Shown piece after piece: positions 24,938 through 39,240 of a stretch of DNA of 64,000 nucleotides. Made by a program: the position numbers and the translations under genes. The DNA lies in NCBI RefSeq assembly GCF_036324505.1, contig NC_086365.1, positions 3,654,655-3,718,654 on the forward strand. The letters run 5' to 3'. The notes under the pieces were generated by a model. That model saw only the letters and a program-made list of their open reading frames with translations. It searched no databases and was not told where the DNA came from. The stretch's first letter is position 1; each line of letters begins with the position of its first letter. The stretch comes from Eleginops maclovinus (Eukaryota; Chordata; Actinopteri; Perciformes; Eleginopidae).

Positions 24938-26531
24938 CTGCCTACCCCTCAATCCACGTTTCCAATTACCCTGAGCCTGTCTGGGGAAAACTCGGTCACT
25001 TTACTGTGACGGAAAAAAGGCCGGAGACAGTTTCAACTTCGATTCTCCATTCCTGATGAGAGACCAGAAAGGGCCAACTTGTGTCAATATGAGACAAAAG
25101 AAACAAAACTCTGTTTACTTTGTGGGTTGAAATGATAAACCTACCAATTTCTTTGGCTGACAAGATGACAGGGTGGAGAACATGCTTTAAACTATTTTTC
25201 TACCAAATACTTTAAAGGTTATAACTATTGGTGACCATCTTTTGGAGTTTTATCAGTTGCATGACTAATAATGTGGAGCTTTGTGGTTTGGGCGAGGATA
25301 ACTCTTCTTCAAAAGGCCCACACAAAGGGAACAAAAAATGCTCGGCCCATTTAAACGCATCAGTTGTCTTAAAGATTGAACACATTTGTGCTGACCTGGT
25401 TTACTGCAATTCAGGAAGTCAGTTTGGTCTACTTCAGTTTAAAAAGAACACAACGTGCCTTCCAATGTAATAACTGAACACACTGACAAGGTTCCACAAG
25501 GCAGTGGTTCAAGAACACGTGTGTTGCTTGTCAAAGGCGCTAACCACTCAGTTAATTTCAATTTTCTAGGATTTAATTAGGGACAGATTATCTTTTTTGA
25601 TAGCCTGTGTGGTGACCTGTAAACTTGAGGGTTTTCCTTTCAGAGAGATGTTTACATGCTAGACTGCACAAATCATTTTCACATACAGTTTGTTTAACTC
25701 TGTGATTTTCCTTCAGCTGTTGTCCAACGGTTAATGGAAACTTTCCTCTGTTAGTGTGACATGTGAAGGGTAAGCCAGGAGTTTTCCAAAGCTCTGTCTG
25801 CAGAAAAACACCCAGCCCTGCATCAGGAGCCTGGAGAAAAGGAGTGCATGTTTGTCAAAGCTCTTTTGGTAGGCTTCCTGTTTTGACTTACAGGAGGGCT
25901 GGGGTTTGTGTGTGTGTATTCTGTTTAAGGTGGAGGTGTTTGGGCTATTTCCAGCATGTTCTTAGAAGGCCGTTTTCCCCCTGTGCCACCTTTGATTTAA
26001 TGACTCATTTCACTAATGAGCGACAAAATTGCACAAGCAATAACTAAAAATCCTATCAGTGGAATTGCGTAGTGGGGTTGCTCTCTCCTTCATCGTACCT
26101 CTCTTTGGTATTTGTTGACCATCCACTGCTGCAGTATACCCATTAGTATCGTCTATGTAAAATTCCACTCAGATCTCCAGTATGTGAGAAACCATAGAAA
26201 CAAGCCGGCCTTTGTTTCTTGTGCTCAGGAAAGTGTCCTGTGAGCTCCACTGAGTAATACTGCTGCGGCAGATGACTGGGCCACTCTCGCACATTCAGTG
26301 ACGAATGAAAAAAATTAGTGAAAATGACATTAATAAAAGGTGTGACATTTTGAAAGGCTGAAGATGATTTTCCATCAACTCTTCTTTCTGATAAATTCTC
26401 TTCAGAAAAAGACTCTTTGTTCGAGTCAAAATCGTGGATTACATGATGATGATTTGGAAGAAATGCAAGCTTGTGAAAACCGCTTTCTATTGGTATGGTG
26501 TCTGTCCTGCACTCCTTTAGGTTTAACACTG
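24937..26531. other. Intergenic, no feature recognised
   Basis: No recognisable exon or repeat family. The 154-codon minus frame starting at 26,607 begins inside the neighbouring fold-back repeat and is not a gene. Confidence 0.55.
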
Positions 26532-27070
26532 TTAAAGGAATAGTGCGACATTTCGGGGAAAAAAAGCCCATTTGATCTCCATGCCGCGACGGGAATATTG
26601 ATACCACTCTTGTCTCTGCAGTAAATACATATGTAGCTTCAGCCAGCAGCTGGTTAGCTTAGCTTAGCACTAGGAAAATGGAGAAACAGCTAGCTCGAGA
26701 CTGTCCAAAGTTGATTAAATCAGTCAACCAGCAACTCTGATGCTCACTGATCAACATGTAACATGTATTGTTTGTTTAATCTGTACAAAATAACTATTTA
26801 TGGAATAGTCTAGAAAGCAACTGGTCCCGGCAAAGTAGTATTCTGGCACATTACACCCCATATAACGATGAATTATTCTCTTCTCTTTTTTAAGTTAAAA
26901 AAACCAAGATATAAGATGTTAATCAGTGAGTTTTAAAAATGCAGATTTTATCACTTTTGAATGGAGCCAGGGTAGGTGTTTTCAGCTAAGCTAACCTGCT
27001 AGATATTCACTTTACAGACATGACAGATATGACTCTCCTAGCATATTTCCAAAAATGTTGAACAATTCAT
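26532..27070. mobile_element. Fold-back (long inverted repeat) element, copy 1
   Basis: The left arm begins TTAAAGGAATAGTGCGACAT and runs through CAGCAGCTGGTTAGCTTAGC. The right arm reads as its complement: GCTAAGCTAACCTGCTAG, then CATGACAGATATGACTCTC, and ends near AAAATGTTGAACAATTC. Arms are roughly 150 bp and diverged. The TTAGCTTAGC core is a widespread percomorph fish repeat. No coding capacity. No clear target duplication. Confidence 0.6.
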
Positions 27071-30000
27071 AGATAATTAGATTCACATTTTCAGAAACCG
27101 ACTTCAGCCTGACCAGAAAACATGAGGCCCAGTTGGAGTCTGCACATAGCCTAGTTAAAGGCTACCCTACTTTCAGCTCCAATAGCCCAGTTACAAAAAC
27201 ACCCAAAAGCGTCAGTCTCTCCATGTGAGCAGAGTCCAAATAAGTAATGGCAACTCTGAGCTAACGCTGGAGCTGCACTCACCCTGAAATAAAGGGGGAA
27301 TAGTGGGCAGAGCTATCACAGGGAGCTAGAACTGGGATGGGGTATAATACATGAATATTTTAGGCATCTATCTGACAAGCCTGTCCTCAGTGATCTTTCT
27401 CAAGGACACCTTGGCAGGACACACGGCTGTTAATGAGCACTGACTGCAGTTGCAGGGATAAAACTTGTGAGTGACAAGTTATGGGGTGCCACTGTGTAAT
27501 ATGAATTTTGTAAAAGTCTGGACTCGTAATTCATCCAGAAACTAAACACCATACCAAAGCTAGGCTAAATCAGATATCTTAAAACATACTTTTGTGCCTG
27601 TGAATTTCAGACCTTTGCAATATCTGTTTGTGAGGATTCTCCTGTCTAATGTGTATTATCAGCTCTCTTTTAATAACAGCATGTCTAGCTGTTTTCAAGG
27701 TCTGGTTAGCAAACACTTACCGCCACCGTTGATGTGCTCAAGGCTGCAACAAAACATGGATTCTTTCCAGTTTACTTCCCAATGTCAAACAAGTGCTTCT
27801 TAACTGTCAAATGCAGGGGAGCAGGGACTAAATACATTCCCCAGAGCAGTAGCATCGAGGAACTCCTTGCTATAAAAGGGAAAAAAGGGCTGAGGGGCGA
27901 CTCTGGATGGAGGCTGCAAGTCATCATTAGTGTTATTATCTGGAACATAAAGTAAGATGTCTACAAGCAGGCCGGTTTTAGTAGATGCTAATTGCTATCA
28001 TTATGGATAGCCTGTTTACTCAAGGTATAAACTGTGGTGTGCTGATGTGAAATGGAAACCATCATCTGATAGGAACCCCAAGCAAGATAATATACATCTG
28101 ACGGTTTGTTTTATGAGTACTAAATCACTTTTACCATAATGTACTTTCCCTTCTTTTTAATCTTATCAACCTCCACCACTTCCTTCCTCTTGTTTTCTGT
28201 CTCACCAACCCATCTTTTTTAATTCCATCTCCCCAAAAGGTCCCTGCTCCCCTGTATATGTAGGTCAGAGAGATGATGAAGAAGCTCCAAGGTGGTGGAG
28301 GTATCTGGCAGGGCAGCAGTGGCAATGGCAGTGGTGTTAGTGGTGGAAGGGGAGAGCATTGGGAGCGTCAATTCCGGAGCCATGTGGCATTGTACCTGCT
28401 CCTCCATAATGGATGAGGTCCAGCAATAATGGATGAGGCCGGTGAGTAACCTGAGGATGCGGTGGGACATGGAGACTTGCTTCGGCCTTAGCCTCCTTTT
28501 CCTCCTCCTCATTCTCAGTAAACATGGAACATGATGCTCACCTGGACACGGCCACATTGAAAACAAACATGATGGCACTCAAACAAATCCATATTAACTA
28601 CCTAACAAACAAGATGTCATGGGATACGTTTATGAGGAAACACTTTGATGAAGAATGAATGTTTTTAAACTGGGCAATATACATTTTATAGTAGCTATAA
28701 TTTATGATTTTCCTTGAGTAAGACATTTTTGGTCAAATAAAAATAATATATTTGATGATTTAATAGACAGATCTGTACACTAAGTTTCTCCACAAAGAAT
28801 CATGCAAAAGCACAGCGGAGATTTCTTGGAAATACGTCAGCAGCAATTTCACACAGTTAGCAACTAGCTGTTGACAAAAGTGGAGCAGGGAGAAGCTTTA
28901 ACAGTCAGGAGTTGGTAGAGACCATAACCAGTGCTAAAATAGAGTGTTACATTCACCAGATGGCTAGACATGCGACTCTTAAATGAAACTCTTAACTAAT
29001 TAGTTCAGCATATCAACATAGGAAGGTGACGTTAGCGGTCTTAAAAAAAAGTATTCTCAATGGGACTTCTTAGTTGAATAAAGCTCACAGATGTCAAATG
29101 TTGTATTCTCAGTTTGTCTATTCAAAGTGGCCACAATTAATTGCACATTTGAATCTTAGTGCAAAAGCTTGAGGAAAGAAATGAGTTGCATTAAAATGAC
29201 TCTCATAAATACTTCAGCTTAATTTTTTTAATAGAAAGTCTGCATGGTTTGTAAGAAGTGGTCATTTACAGCATCATTAAAAAATGTAGTAACCAGTATT
29301 TTTGGAGCTTAACTCATACTAGGGATTAAAAGTAAGTCTGACTTTCTTTTCAATTATATATGTCTCTTGCCGGTCCAAAGACTTGAAAATCCAGCACAAA
29401 ATCTTCAATGGCAGCCTCCAATGTGCCAATTTTACGTTCACAAATTAAACTGGGTGGAATGAATCAGCCGGCTAAGTAATAACTGTCCACGGTGAGATCT
29501 TTGAGTCAGCTGGCTCCTACAAAGGGAGCCCTGTACCCAAACAGCTGCCACTGCCCACACCGGCCCCACAGTTCACTGCAGTCATTTGAAATTCAATAGC
29601 GCAGGGCCCCTCCCACCTTACAGTAGCAATCAATGACCAGCACTTTTGACAGGCGACACTGCTGTCTGCTGAGTAGAGGGTGACAGATGGGAAACAGGGA
29701 TGGCTCTGTGCGTAGGAGGAGCCGTGGGTGGGGGGACTAGTGAACTAGTGAGGCTCATCCTCAGTCACACTGACAATAGCATGCTTAGTCACACACCTGA
29801 TGGCCTGTGAGGAAGAGAGTGTGTATGTGTGTATCAGAGGGTGACTCATGGCTGTACTGAGGGTGGGATCCCGAAAAAGACAGATTGTGCTGCACTCCAT
29901 TCCCTTCCCCAACTCCAGCAATGATGTGCTCCATTTATTTAATTAAACCTCCCACACTTCTAAGAGGCTGCCCATTGATCAGCGCAGGTACACATTACTG

Positions 30001-30993
30001 GAGGTAATGTCATTGGTGAGTGGGCCAAGATCTGGGGACCTTTAAGGTGTGCAAGTAAAAAGGATTTCAAACATACTCTGTGTGATTGCATAGCAAAGGC
30101 TTCGGCTGTGGCTGTGTAGGCACAGAAAATTGATCATGCACTGGCAGCACAAAAACATGAACACATGAATCGTGAGTCAGGCGCAGAGGAAAAGGTGTCG
30201 GTACAGAATGAGTGTGACTATCAGGGAAATGGGAAAGAGATAGGGAGAACAAGCGGATGCATTCACGGCTCGGTAGATAAAAAGCAAACTGTAACAATAG
30301 CACAGTCATTCACAAAAATCCTGTGAAGCAGAGAAAGCTGTGGGAGGACGACTGTGACATCTTAGGCTTGTAACTGACAAACTAAAGCAGTTCATGTTTC
30401 GATCACCAACATAAAAAGCAAATATGATATTGTTGCAAATGTGTTATAAAACCCTCCTCTGTGTATGTTTTATGTATGGATCTGTGACTCACCCTAAGAT
30501 GTGTACGTAACATAGGTTTCAATGTGCTTGAGGTTTCAGTGAAATGCATTGCTGGCCAAAATTTCACAATAGATTGCTGATTAGGTTGTCACAAAATATA
30601 TAATTTATATCAGCCATGCAGGCACCTGAGCTGTCTGAATATATTAGGTGGTACACTTGAATACAGCTACTGTTGATTCTAATTAATGGGCGGAAAGCTT
30701 GACAAAAATGCAGGGTAGTTGGTAGAGTTGGCAGCTTTAATATCCAACACAGCCAGAGAAATGTCTGATTCCCAACTCCTACAGCTCTACTTTTCTATAT
30801 AGTTGTAATCAAAACAGGAATTAAAACTGGTAACCAAAGTTTATAGCAGTCCTCAGATTGCAGACTCTGATAAACCCTCTGCATGACTATTATACATTTC
30901 TCCTTGCTTTCCAGCACTGCATAAGGGCTTAAAGGCCATATGTGCTTCTCTATACAAACGAGTTACTCTAAAAGTGTCAACAAACAGGATATA
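27071..30993. other. Intergenic, no gene recognised
   Basis: Includes a purine-rich stretch with GTGG-type triplets around 28,280-28,380 and a small direct repeat (AATGGATGAGG, near 28,408 and 28,429). The 119-codon minus frame at 28,219-28,578 crosses this low-complexity DNA and has no family resemblance. Confidence 0.55.
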
Positions 30994-31904
30994 CAGCCCC
31001 GGAAAAAATTAAGAGACCACTCCACATTTCTATTAAATCTTTATCTCTACATGTATGGCAGCCATTCCAGAGTCTGTTGAATTTCCACACAGAGAAACAT
31101 TTGAAGTAGGTTATAGATTACAATAAAAAATAAAAGAAATCATTTAACTCGAGATACTGTGAGAATAAATCAATATAGTGAAACAGAACATTAAATGATT
31201 TAATTCAATGTTTCCGCACGGACTGGATTGTTGCACTTCCGGTCATACAGGATGTTATGGTTTTTAGCCTCAGTTAGCATGTAGCTAATAGTGTATCGTA
31301 TATATGAGTAGAGGGAGAATGACGCGTCGAGTTACATACTAAACACACCGCCTCTAACTGTCACTCATTGATGCTGCAATAATACTATTAATTGTTTAAT
31401 AATCAATAAACCTCAGAAGAATTGTATAATAGAATATCATAAGGACAAGCGTCACAACTACATCAACAGATGGCGACGGTGACTTCATAAGAGGGCTAAG
31501 CGGAACGTGCCCTGGACCAGCCTCCGACGACGTCAGCCAATAGAAGAGACGGGAATATGCCCATCTGACGACAAGTGGCCAACAGGATCCAGCCCCCGCT
31601 GCCAACCAATGAGAGAAGACGAGACCGGAAGAAACAGAGAGTAGAAATGCGTGAGGTAATCAGAAGAGCGAGGCCTTTTCCTGCATGAATGTGGACTCTG
31701 GATCAGTTGGCATGGGGAAGGACCACAGCTGTGTATCTTTTGTAGACTTATCATATCATTGTATTCATAAATCCTGTACATTTAGATGAGAAGTCTCTTG
31801 GATTCTTTTAGCCTATTCCTACTGGACTTAGTTAGAACCCTACAATACCTATACATAATAAAAACAAGAGAAAATTAAAATGCTGAAGTGGTCTTCTGCG
31901 GTTG
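30994..31904 (+). mobile_element. Tc1/mariner-type MITE, copy 3, split by a solo LTR
   Basis: The left part (30,994-31,157) begins CAGCCCCGGAAAAAATTAAG after TA (30,992-30,993). The right part (about 31,845-31,904) reads through AAAACAAGAG to GTGGTCTTCTGCGGTTG, followed by TA (31,905-31,906). The 687 bp between them are a solo LTR. The shortened right terminus resembles copy 1. Confidence 0.78.
31158..31844. mobile_element. Solo LTR of an endogenous retrovirus-like element (687 bp)
   Basis: Begins TGTGAGAATAAATC and ends AGAACCCTACA, i.e. TG...CA termini. It is bracketed by a perfect 4-bp duplication ATAC (31,154-31,157 and 31,845-31,848). The host MITE sequence resumes exactly across it, which fixes both ends. 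Inside are two CCAAT boxes (31,537-31,541 and 31,606-31,610) and an AATAAA (31,405-31,410). No gag, pol or env sequence is present, so this is the product of LTR-LTR recombination. A 4-bp duplication fits class I (ERV1-like) elements, but the family is not assigned. Orientation is not settled. Confidence 0.78.
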
Positions 31905-32631
31905 TATATGATCAGCACTCGCAGCAAAACTATACTTCTCAATGTTTGTGTAAACCGTATATCAACTATTTATTTTTGCCTGCAACAACAAAAAAACCTT
32001 GTTCAATTTCTGCTGCGACACTTAGCGCAAGGCCATGAAATCGCACATCCATTCGACACCCTCCGATTGTACATTCAGTGTCAGGGAAATGATTTCTGTA
32101 AATCCATTTCCCAAGTCCTGAATGACACATTGTGTGGCTGCACCCCAATGGACCGCTCATGACGCACTTTGTTAGTCCTTTTTAAACAGAATAACACGAG
32201 TAAAACATAACGCTGTAGCATAGAAAGGGAATTCTGATAACCAAATGCATTCAATACACAATCCAAGGATGTGATTTGTACATCTTATTCATTGCTGGGC
32301 ATGACTTAGAAATCTTGAATTGACCAGATGCCAAATATTTTGAATTTCACGAGTCATTCATAAAGGTGTATGTTACGTACTGGATGGATAAGCACATATT
32401 TGAATTTTTTATCTATGTAGTAGTTTTGTTAGCACACTTAACTACCTCGAAATCTTCCGTATTTTGGTGGTATAGCTCTTTGTGGCTCTGAACAGATGAA
32501 ATATTTTGGTAGAAGAGATATTTGACATTTCCAGTCTGATTAAACAGGAAGTTGAACAATTCTCCCATCAATCGGATGGAAGTGACACCGGCAAGGTCCC
32601 TCTGATTGGATGTTTAACGACTGACAGTGAT

Positions 32632-32644
32632 TGATGACTCATCA
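32632..32644. promoter_or_regulatory. Palindromic AP-1/ATF-like site
   Basis: TGATGACTCATCA is a perfect 13-bp palindrome around the AP-1 core TGACTCA. It is followed within 50 bp by a CpG-rich stretch (ACCGGTGGCGGCGGCGTCAC). Regulatory function is inference only. Confidence 0.3.
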
Positions 32645-32834
32645 CCGGCAGAATAAGCCACCGGTGGCGGCGGCGTCACCCTCGGGTCGATTACTCCTCA
32701 GATGAAACACCAGCTGAATTGTGGGAAGACCTGGATGGGACATCATAGGTGGGAATATTTAGTTTGAGAATGTCATCTTTTATTTACATGTATTCATGGA
32801 AAAAAGACAGCAGCCCTTGTGTTGGAAATGAGCA

Positions 32835-32835
<1 letters not shown>

Positions 32836-32871
<36 letters not shown>
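32836..32871 (+). repeat. (AC)n microsatellite, about 18 units
   Basis: Pure AC run of 36 bp. Confidence 0.97.
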
Positions 32872-32873
<2 letters not shown>

Positions 32874-32939
32874 TTGCTTACCTTGACATGTCATTTCATT
32901 TCAGCAGTAAGAGATGGCTTTACATCGTGAGCTTAACTG

Positions 32940-32960
32940 CCCCCCCCCCCCCCCCCCCCC
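32940..32960 (+). repeat. Poly-C tract (21 bp)
   Basis: Uninterrupted C run 69 bp after an AC array. A tract of this kind is prone to length error in assembly. Confidence 0.9.
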
Positions 32961-33910
32961 GTACCCACATGGATTTGTAACAAAAGTAAATTGAGTACAA
33001 TATAAATACTATAGCATGAGTTATGGTTAATGATGCCATCAGCATGAATATCTATAACACCCTAAATCTTGCTCCGCTGAAGTGCTGCTGGGGCAACATT
33101 TATTGCCAGCACTGAAATATAAGGGGCTTTAAATGCTTGTGTGTGTGTGTGTGTGCTGCCATACCAGAATGATGATGGTTAGCAGAACAACTATTACTCA
33201 TTATTCTGAGTGAAACATTTGATCTGTTCTTTGCAATCTTTCACGTTCACCGACACAGAGTGAAAGTTTTGACAAACGGGCGAAACAGATTGCCTGTGAA
33301 TTCTAGCTCACAAGTTTTTTTATGAAGACCAAAAACACAATTACACCCTCATGCATGAAACCCTGCAGCTGCTGATCCGCTCATATCAGACACATCATGA
33401 CAAACGTTTCCATTGTCACCAAATCCTCCGGTTAATTTTCAATATCTAATGTCCCGATGTGCTGAGGCTGCATCTGGTAATCCACAGTGATGTGATTGGT
33501 GAATATCTCAATATAGTGACCTATTTTCTAGTAAGTTAACACGGCTGGCGGGCCAGCATGGCTTAACTGATCGCATAAACCCGTAACTCGATGAGTCTCT
33601 TGTGTTGCAATAATGTAATATGTGCCGCTGTTTTGGTGCACATGGGTATTTATAACTGAACAGAAGCAGAGCAAGTGTGTGTACGATAGCTACTCCTGTG
33701 TGTGAGCACATTTGTTTCTATGTGGTGACATGTAAGGCAAACACAGCTTAGGGCTTCAAGGAGGAGATGTTAGCTTGTCCTTTTATTGTATGCAGCGTAA
33801 CCATGGCAACACAACAGTCACCAGTGCGCCTGTAGAGAGGATGTGACCCTGGCGAAAGAATCAAAGGCAGCATCACTCACTCAGACTTTCACAGCGGTCT
33901 TGGCGTAGCT

Positions 33911-33911
<1 letters not shown>

Positions 33912-33957
<46 letters not shown>
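33912..33957 (+). repeat. (AC)n microsatellite, about 23 units
   Basis: Pure AC run of 46 bp. Confidence 0.97.
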
Positions 33958-33959
<2 letters not shown>

Positions 33960-36277
33960 CCAATCTCTATATAAACCTGAATGCAGTTTTTCTGACAGAC
34001 GCAGAACAACCCTGGAAAGCAACAGGAGTGTGCGCAGTCCCTTCACTGGGACATGAACGTAACAGGATAGGGGAGGAGGCTGTGCCTACCCTTGAGCACA
34101 AAACACTTTATAAATAACTAAGGGACACATGCCCACGGCTCATTAACATTATCATTCCAACACACCAGTATGAACACACATGCTGGCACACAGATAGGAC
34201 ATTGAAGATATTAATATCTGTCAACATGTGTAATAAGATGCAGCAGCTACAGAAAGCAAGATGCTGTGTATGTTTGCACAACCCCCCACTAAGCATCTGT
34301 TATTCCCAGTATATACGATATTTATAATGTTGAAAATGGAATTGTTTGATCAGAGCTCAACATTGGTTGATGCTCAATATAAGGCCACTTGGATTGGGCT
34401 AGCACGTTAGCATGTTTTCCAATGACCATGTTACCACGCTTCGCTGTTGCAGTAGCTAATAAAAAATCTGTTAGCTTGTTTATTACGTTATCTAATCTCT
34501 ATCCCAGCTATACCTATAACAGATCCACCTCACTGAGTATAGAACAGCAACATGCCTCCTTCAGAGCTGTTTGTGAACACATGTAAACTACTCACACTGA
34601 ACTACAGTACCTCCTTATAAAGAGCACAGAGTGTAGGGTTCTCATTCATTAAGATTACTGTTCCATAAGAAGAAGGAGCAGAAGGTACAGAAGATTTGTT
34701 CTGAACATTAATAGCTGTGGTGTAAAAAGGGACGAACCATCTTCAACACTTTGTAAAATAATGAGGCCAAGGCCACTATCACTGCAGGCTGAGGGAGGGG
34801 GGTGAAAATGAGTGGTGAGTGAGAAAGAGTGAGACAAGTGTCTTGGTTAGTGTATCCCAGCCACTGCGATGTCAATTAGCAGAGAAAAGGGATGTATGAA
34901 TTTAACATTTCACAGGGCTGAGGGCGGATAAAACACCAGGTCTGAATTTAGAGAATCCAAAGACAATCGAACATAAAAATCACCACTATGTGTTACCTCT
35001 GTGGGGAAATGACCGCATGAAAGAACAGGGTGCTGCAGTGGGATGGGCGGTGAGTGAGGAAGGGGTTTATTTTTCACATTTTTACATGAGTTGTGAAAAT
35101 TACATGCAGGATAATGTCTGTAATTTAGCATTTTTTTACTCATCAACAGATCCCATATTTTTACATCTGAATTTAGAGATTACACAAAAATTCTATCAGA
35201 AGCTCTCACCAATGCAATTCTGGCGTTTTGCATTGTTGTTGAATTGATTGAGAAAAATGTGGTGTATAATTAAATATTTGATCCCCAAATGAATAAATGA
35301 TTCTTTGAGTATTCCTATTAAAAAATATATAATGTGATGTACTATAAAAGCTGCTCATTACATGCTCCCTATGCAACATTTACTGTATATAATAAATGGA
35401 GTATACAATTATTATGCTACTTTGAGAATTGAAGCAGAGTGAACAAACCTGAAATATAATATGCACTTGCATTTATTGTCTTAATGCAAGGATTATATTA
35501 CATTTGTACTGCCAGTTTGAATGTCTGCTTAGGAGCAGATAAAAACTTTTCAGGCGGATAGCTGAAGATATGAAGAAGCACTGTCTGTATATATGCTGTA
35601 TAGACCTCTCAACATCCCATCAGTTGCAGCACACTGCTGATAACGCAGTCAGAACTCACTCTCACTCATTATTTTGGGGAAAATTCAGATTTTTTCCGTC
35701 AATAAAGACTGCAGAGGTCCAGCCAGCATAACTATGTGTGTGTTTGAGTGTGTGTACAGTAGGTCTCTAGGGGTCTGTCCTGATGTGACCCGGGTCTAGT
35801 GATAACATCATTATGCCGCAGAGCTACTACCTTCACCCATCAGCCTGCCGTTTCCAAGGCAATGAACAGGGCCACTCACTTTCCACCTCAAATGCATTAC
35901 ACGATGTGTGTGTGTGTGTTGTCTTGGCCATTGCACATTAACATACAGTACATGTGCATGGTAGTACCTGTCTGCAGTTTAGGTCAGAGTAGATGTGTGG
36001 GGGGGGGGGTTACAGTGTGAGTACGAGGAATCTGTATCTGCATCATTGGAAGCAGATAAAAACACACACATGAAATCCTACTGCTGAAACAGTACAGATA
36101 ATATGGATTACATTTATGTGACTGCCCACTTATTCGCTCTGTGTGTGCCTGTCAGCTGCTGATAAAGGAATGCAGAGGAAGTTTTACAAGCCGCTGTGCT
36201 GACACCGGGAATTTTCCACATTTTTAACCAGGTCTCAAATTGGTGAGAAGCAACCCATACGTACATTTGAGTGGTTC

Positions 36278-38922
<2,645 letters not shown>

Positions 38923-39240
38923 TTAAAAGAATAGCTCAACATTTTGGGAAATTTGCTTATATGTACAAAACAGAGGAAGGTACAGCAGCTGATTCATTGG
39001 CTGTTTCTCTGTTAGCCAAAAATAGTTCTGCACATATGTTCCCCGGAAATATGCAATCTGTTGTGTTTAGACTTTCAAGAAGACATACTTCATTAATCCC
39101 AACCAGGGAAATTGCTTATTTATTCAAACGAATAAGATAAAATGTGTGCTTCAGAGGTGCTGCTTTTTAGTGTCTGTGCTAAGCTAAGCTAAGCTTCATA
39201 TTTAATGTACAGAAATGAAATTGGTATCAGTTTTCTTGAG
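38923..39240. mobile_element. Fold-back element, copy 2 (shorter, diverged)
   Basis: The left arm TTAAAAGAATAGCTCAACAT matches the left arm of copy 1. The right arm GCTAAGCTAAGCTAAGCTTC, with AAATTGGTATCAGTTTTCTT, matches the complement of the same arm. A LINE-type 3' tail fragment (about 39,085-39,118) lies between the arms. Confidence 0.5.
39085..39118 (-). mobile_element. LINE 3'-tail fragment
   Basis: CTTCATTAATCCCAACCAGG, followed by GAAATTGC, is a diverged form of the 'ACTTTATTGATCCC...GGAAATT' tail common to teleost L2/CR1-like LINEs, in reverse orientation. Very short, so family assignment is weak. Confidence 0.35.

Noticed and set aside
26143..26607. 154-codon minus-strand frame
   Set aside because: Starts inside the fold-back repeat and continues into unique DNA with no domain, splice context or codon signal.
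28219..28578. 119-codon minus-strand frame with a basic stretch
   Set aside because: Arises from purine-rich low-complexity DNA; no domain or conserved motif recognised.
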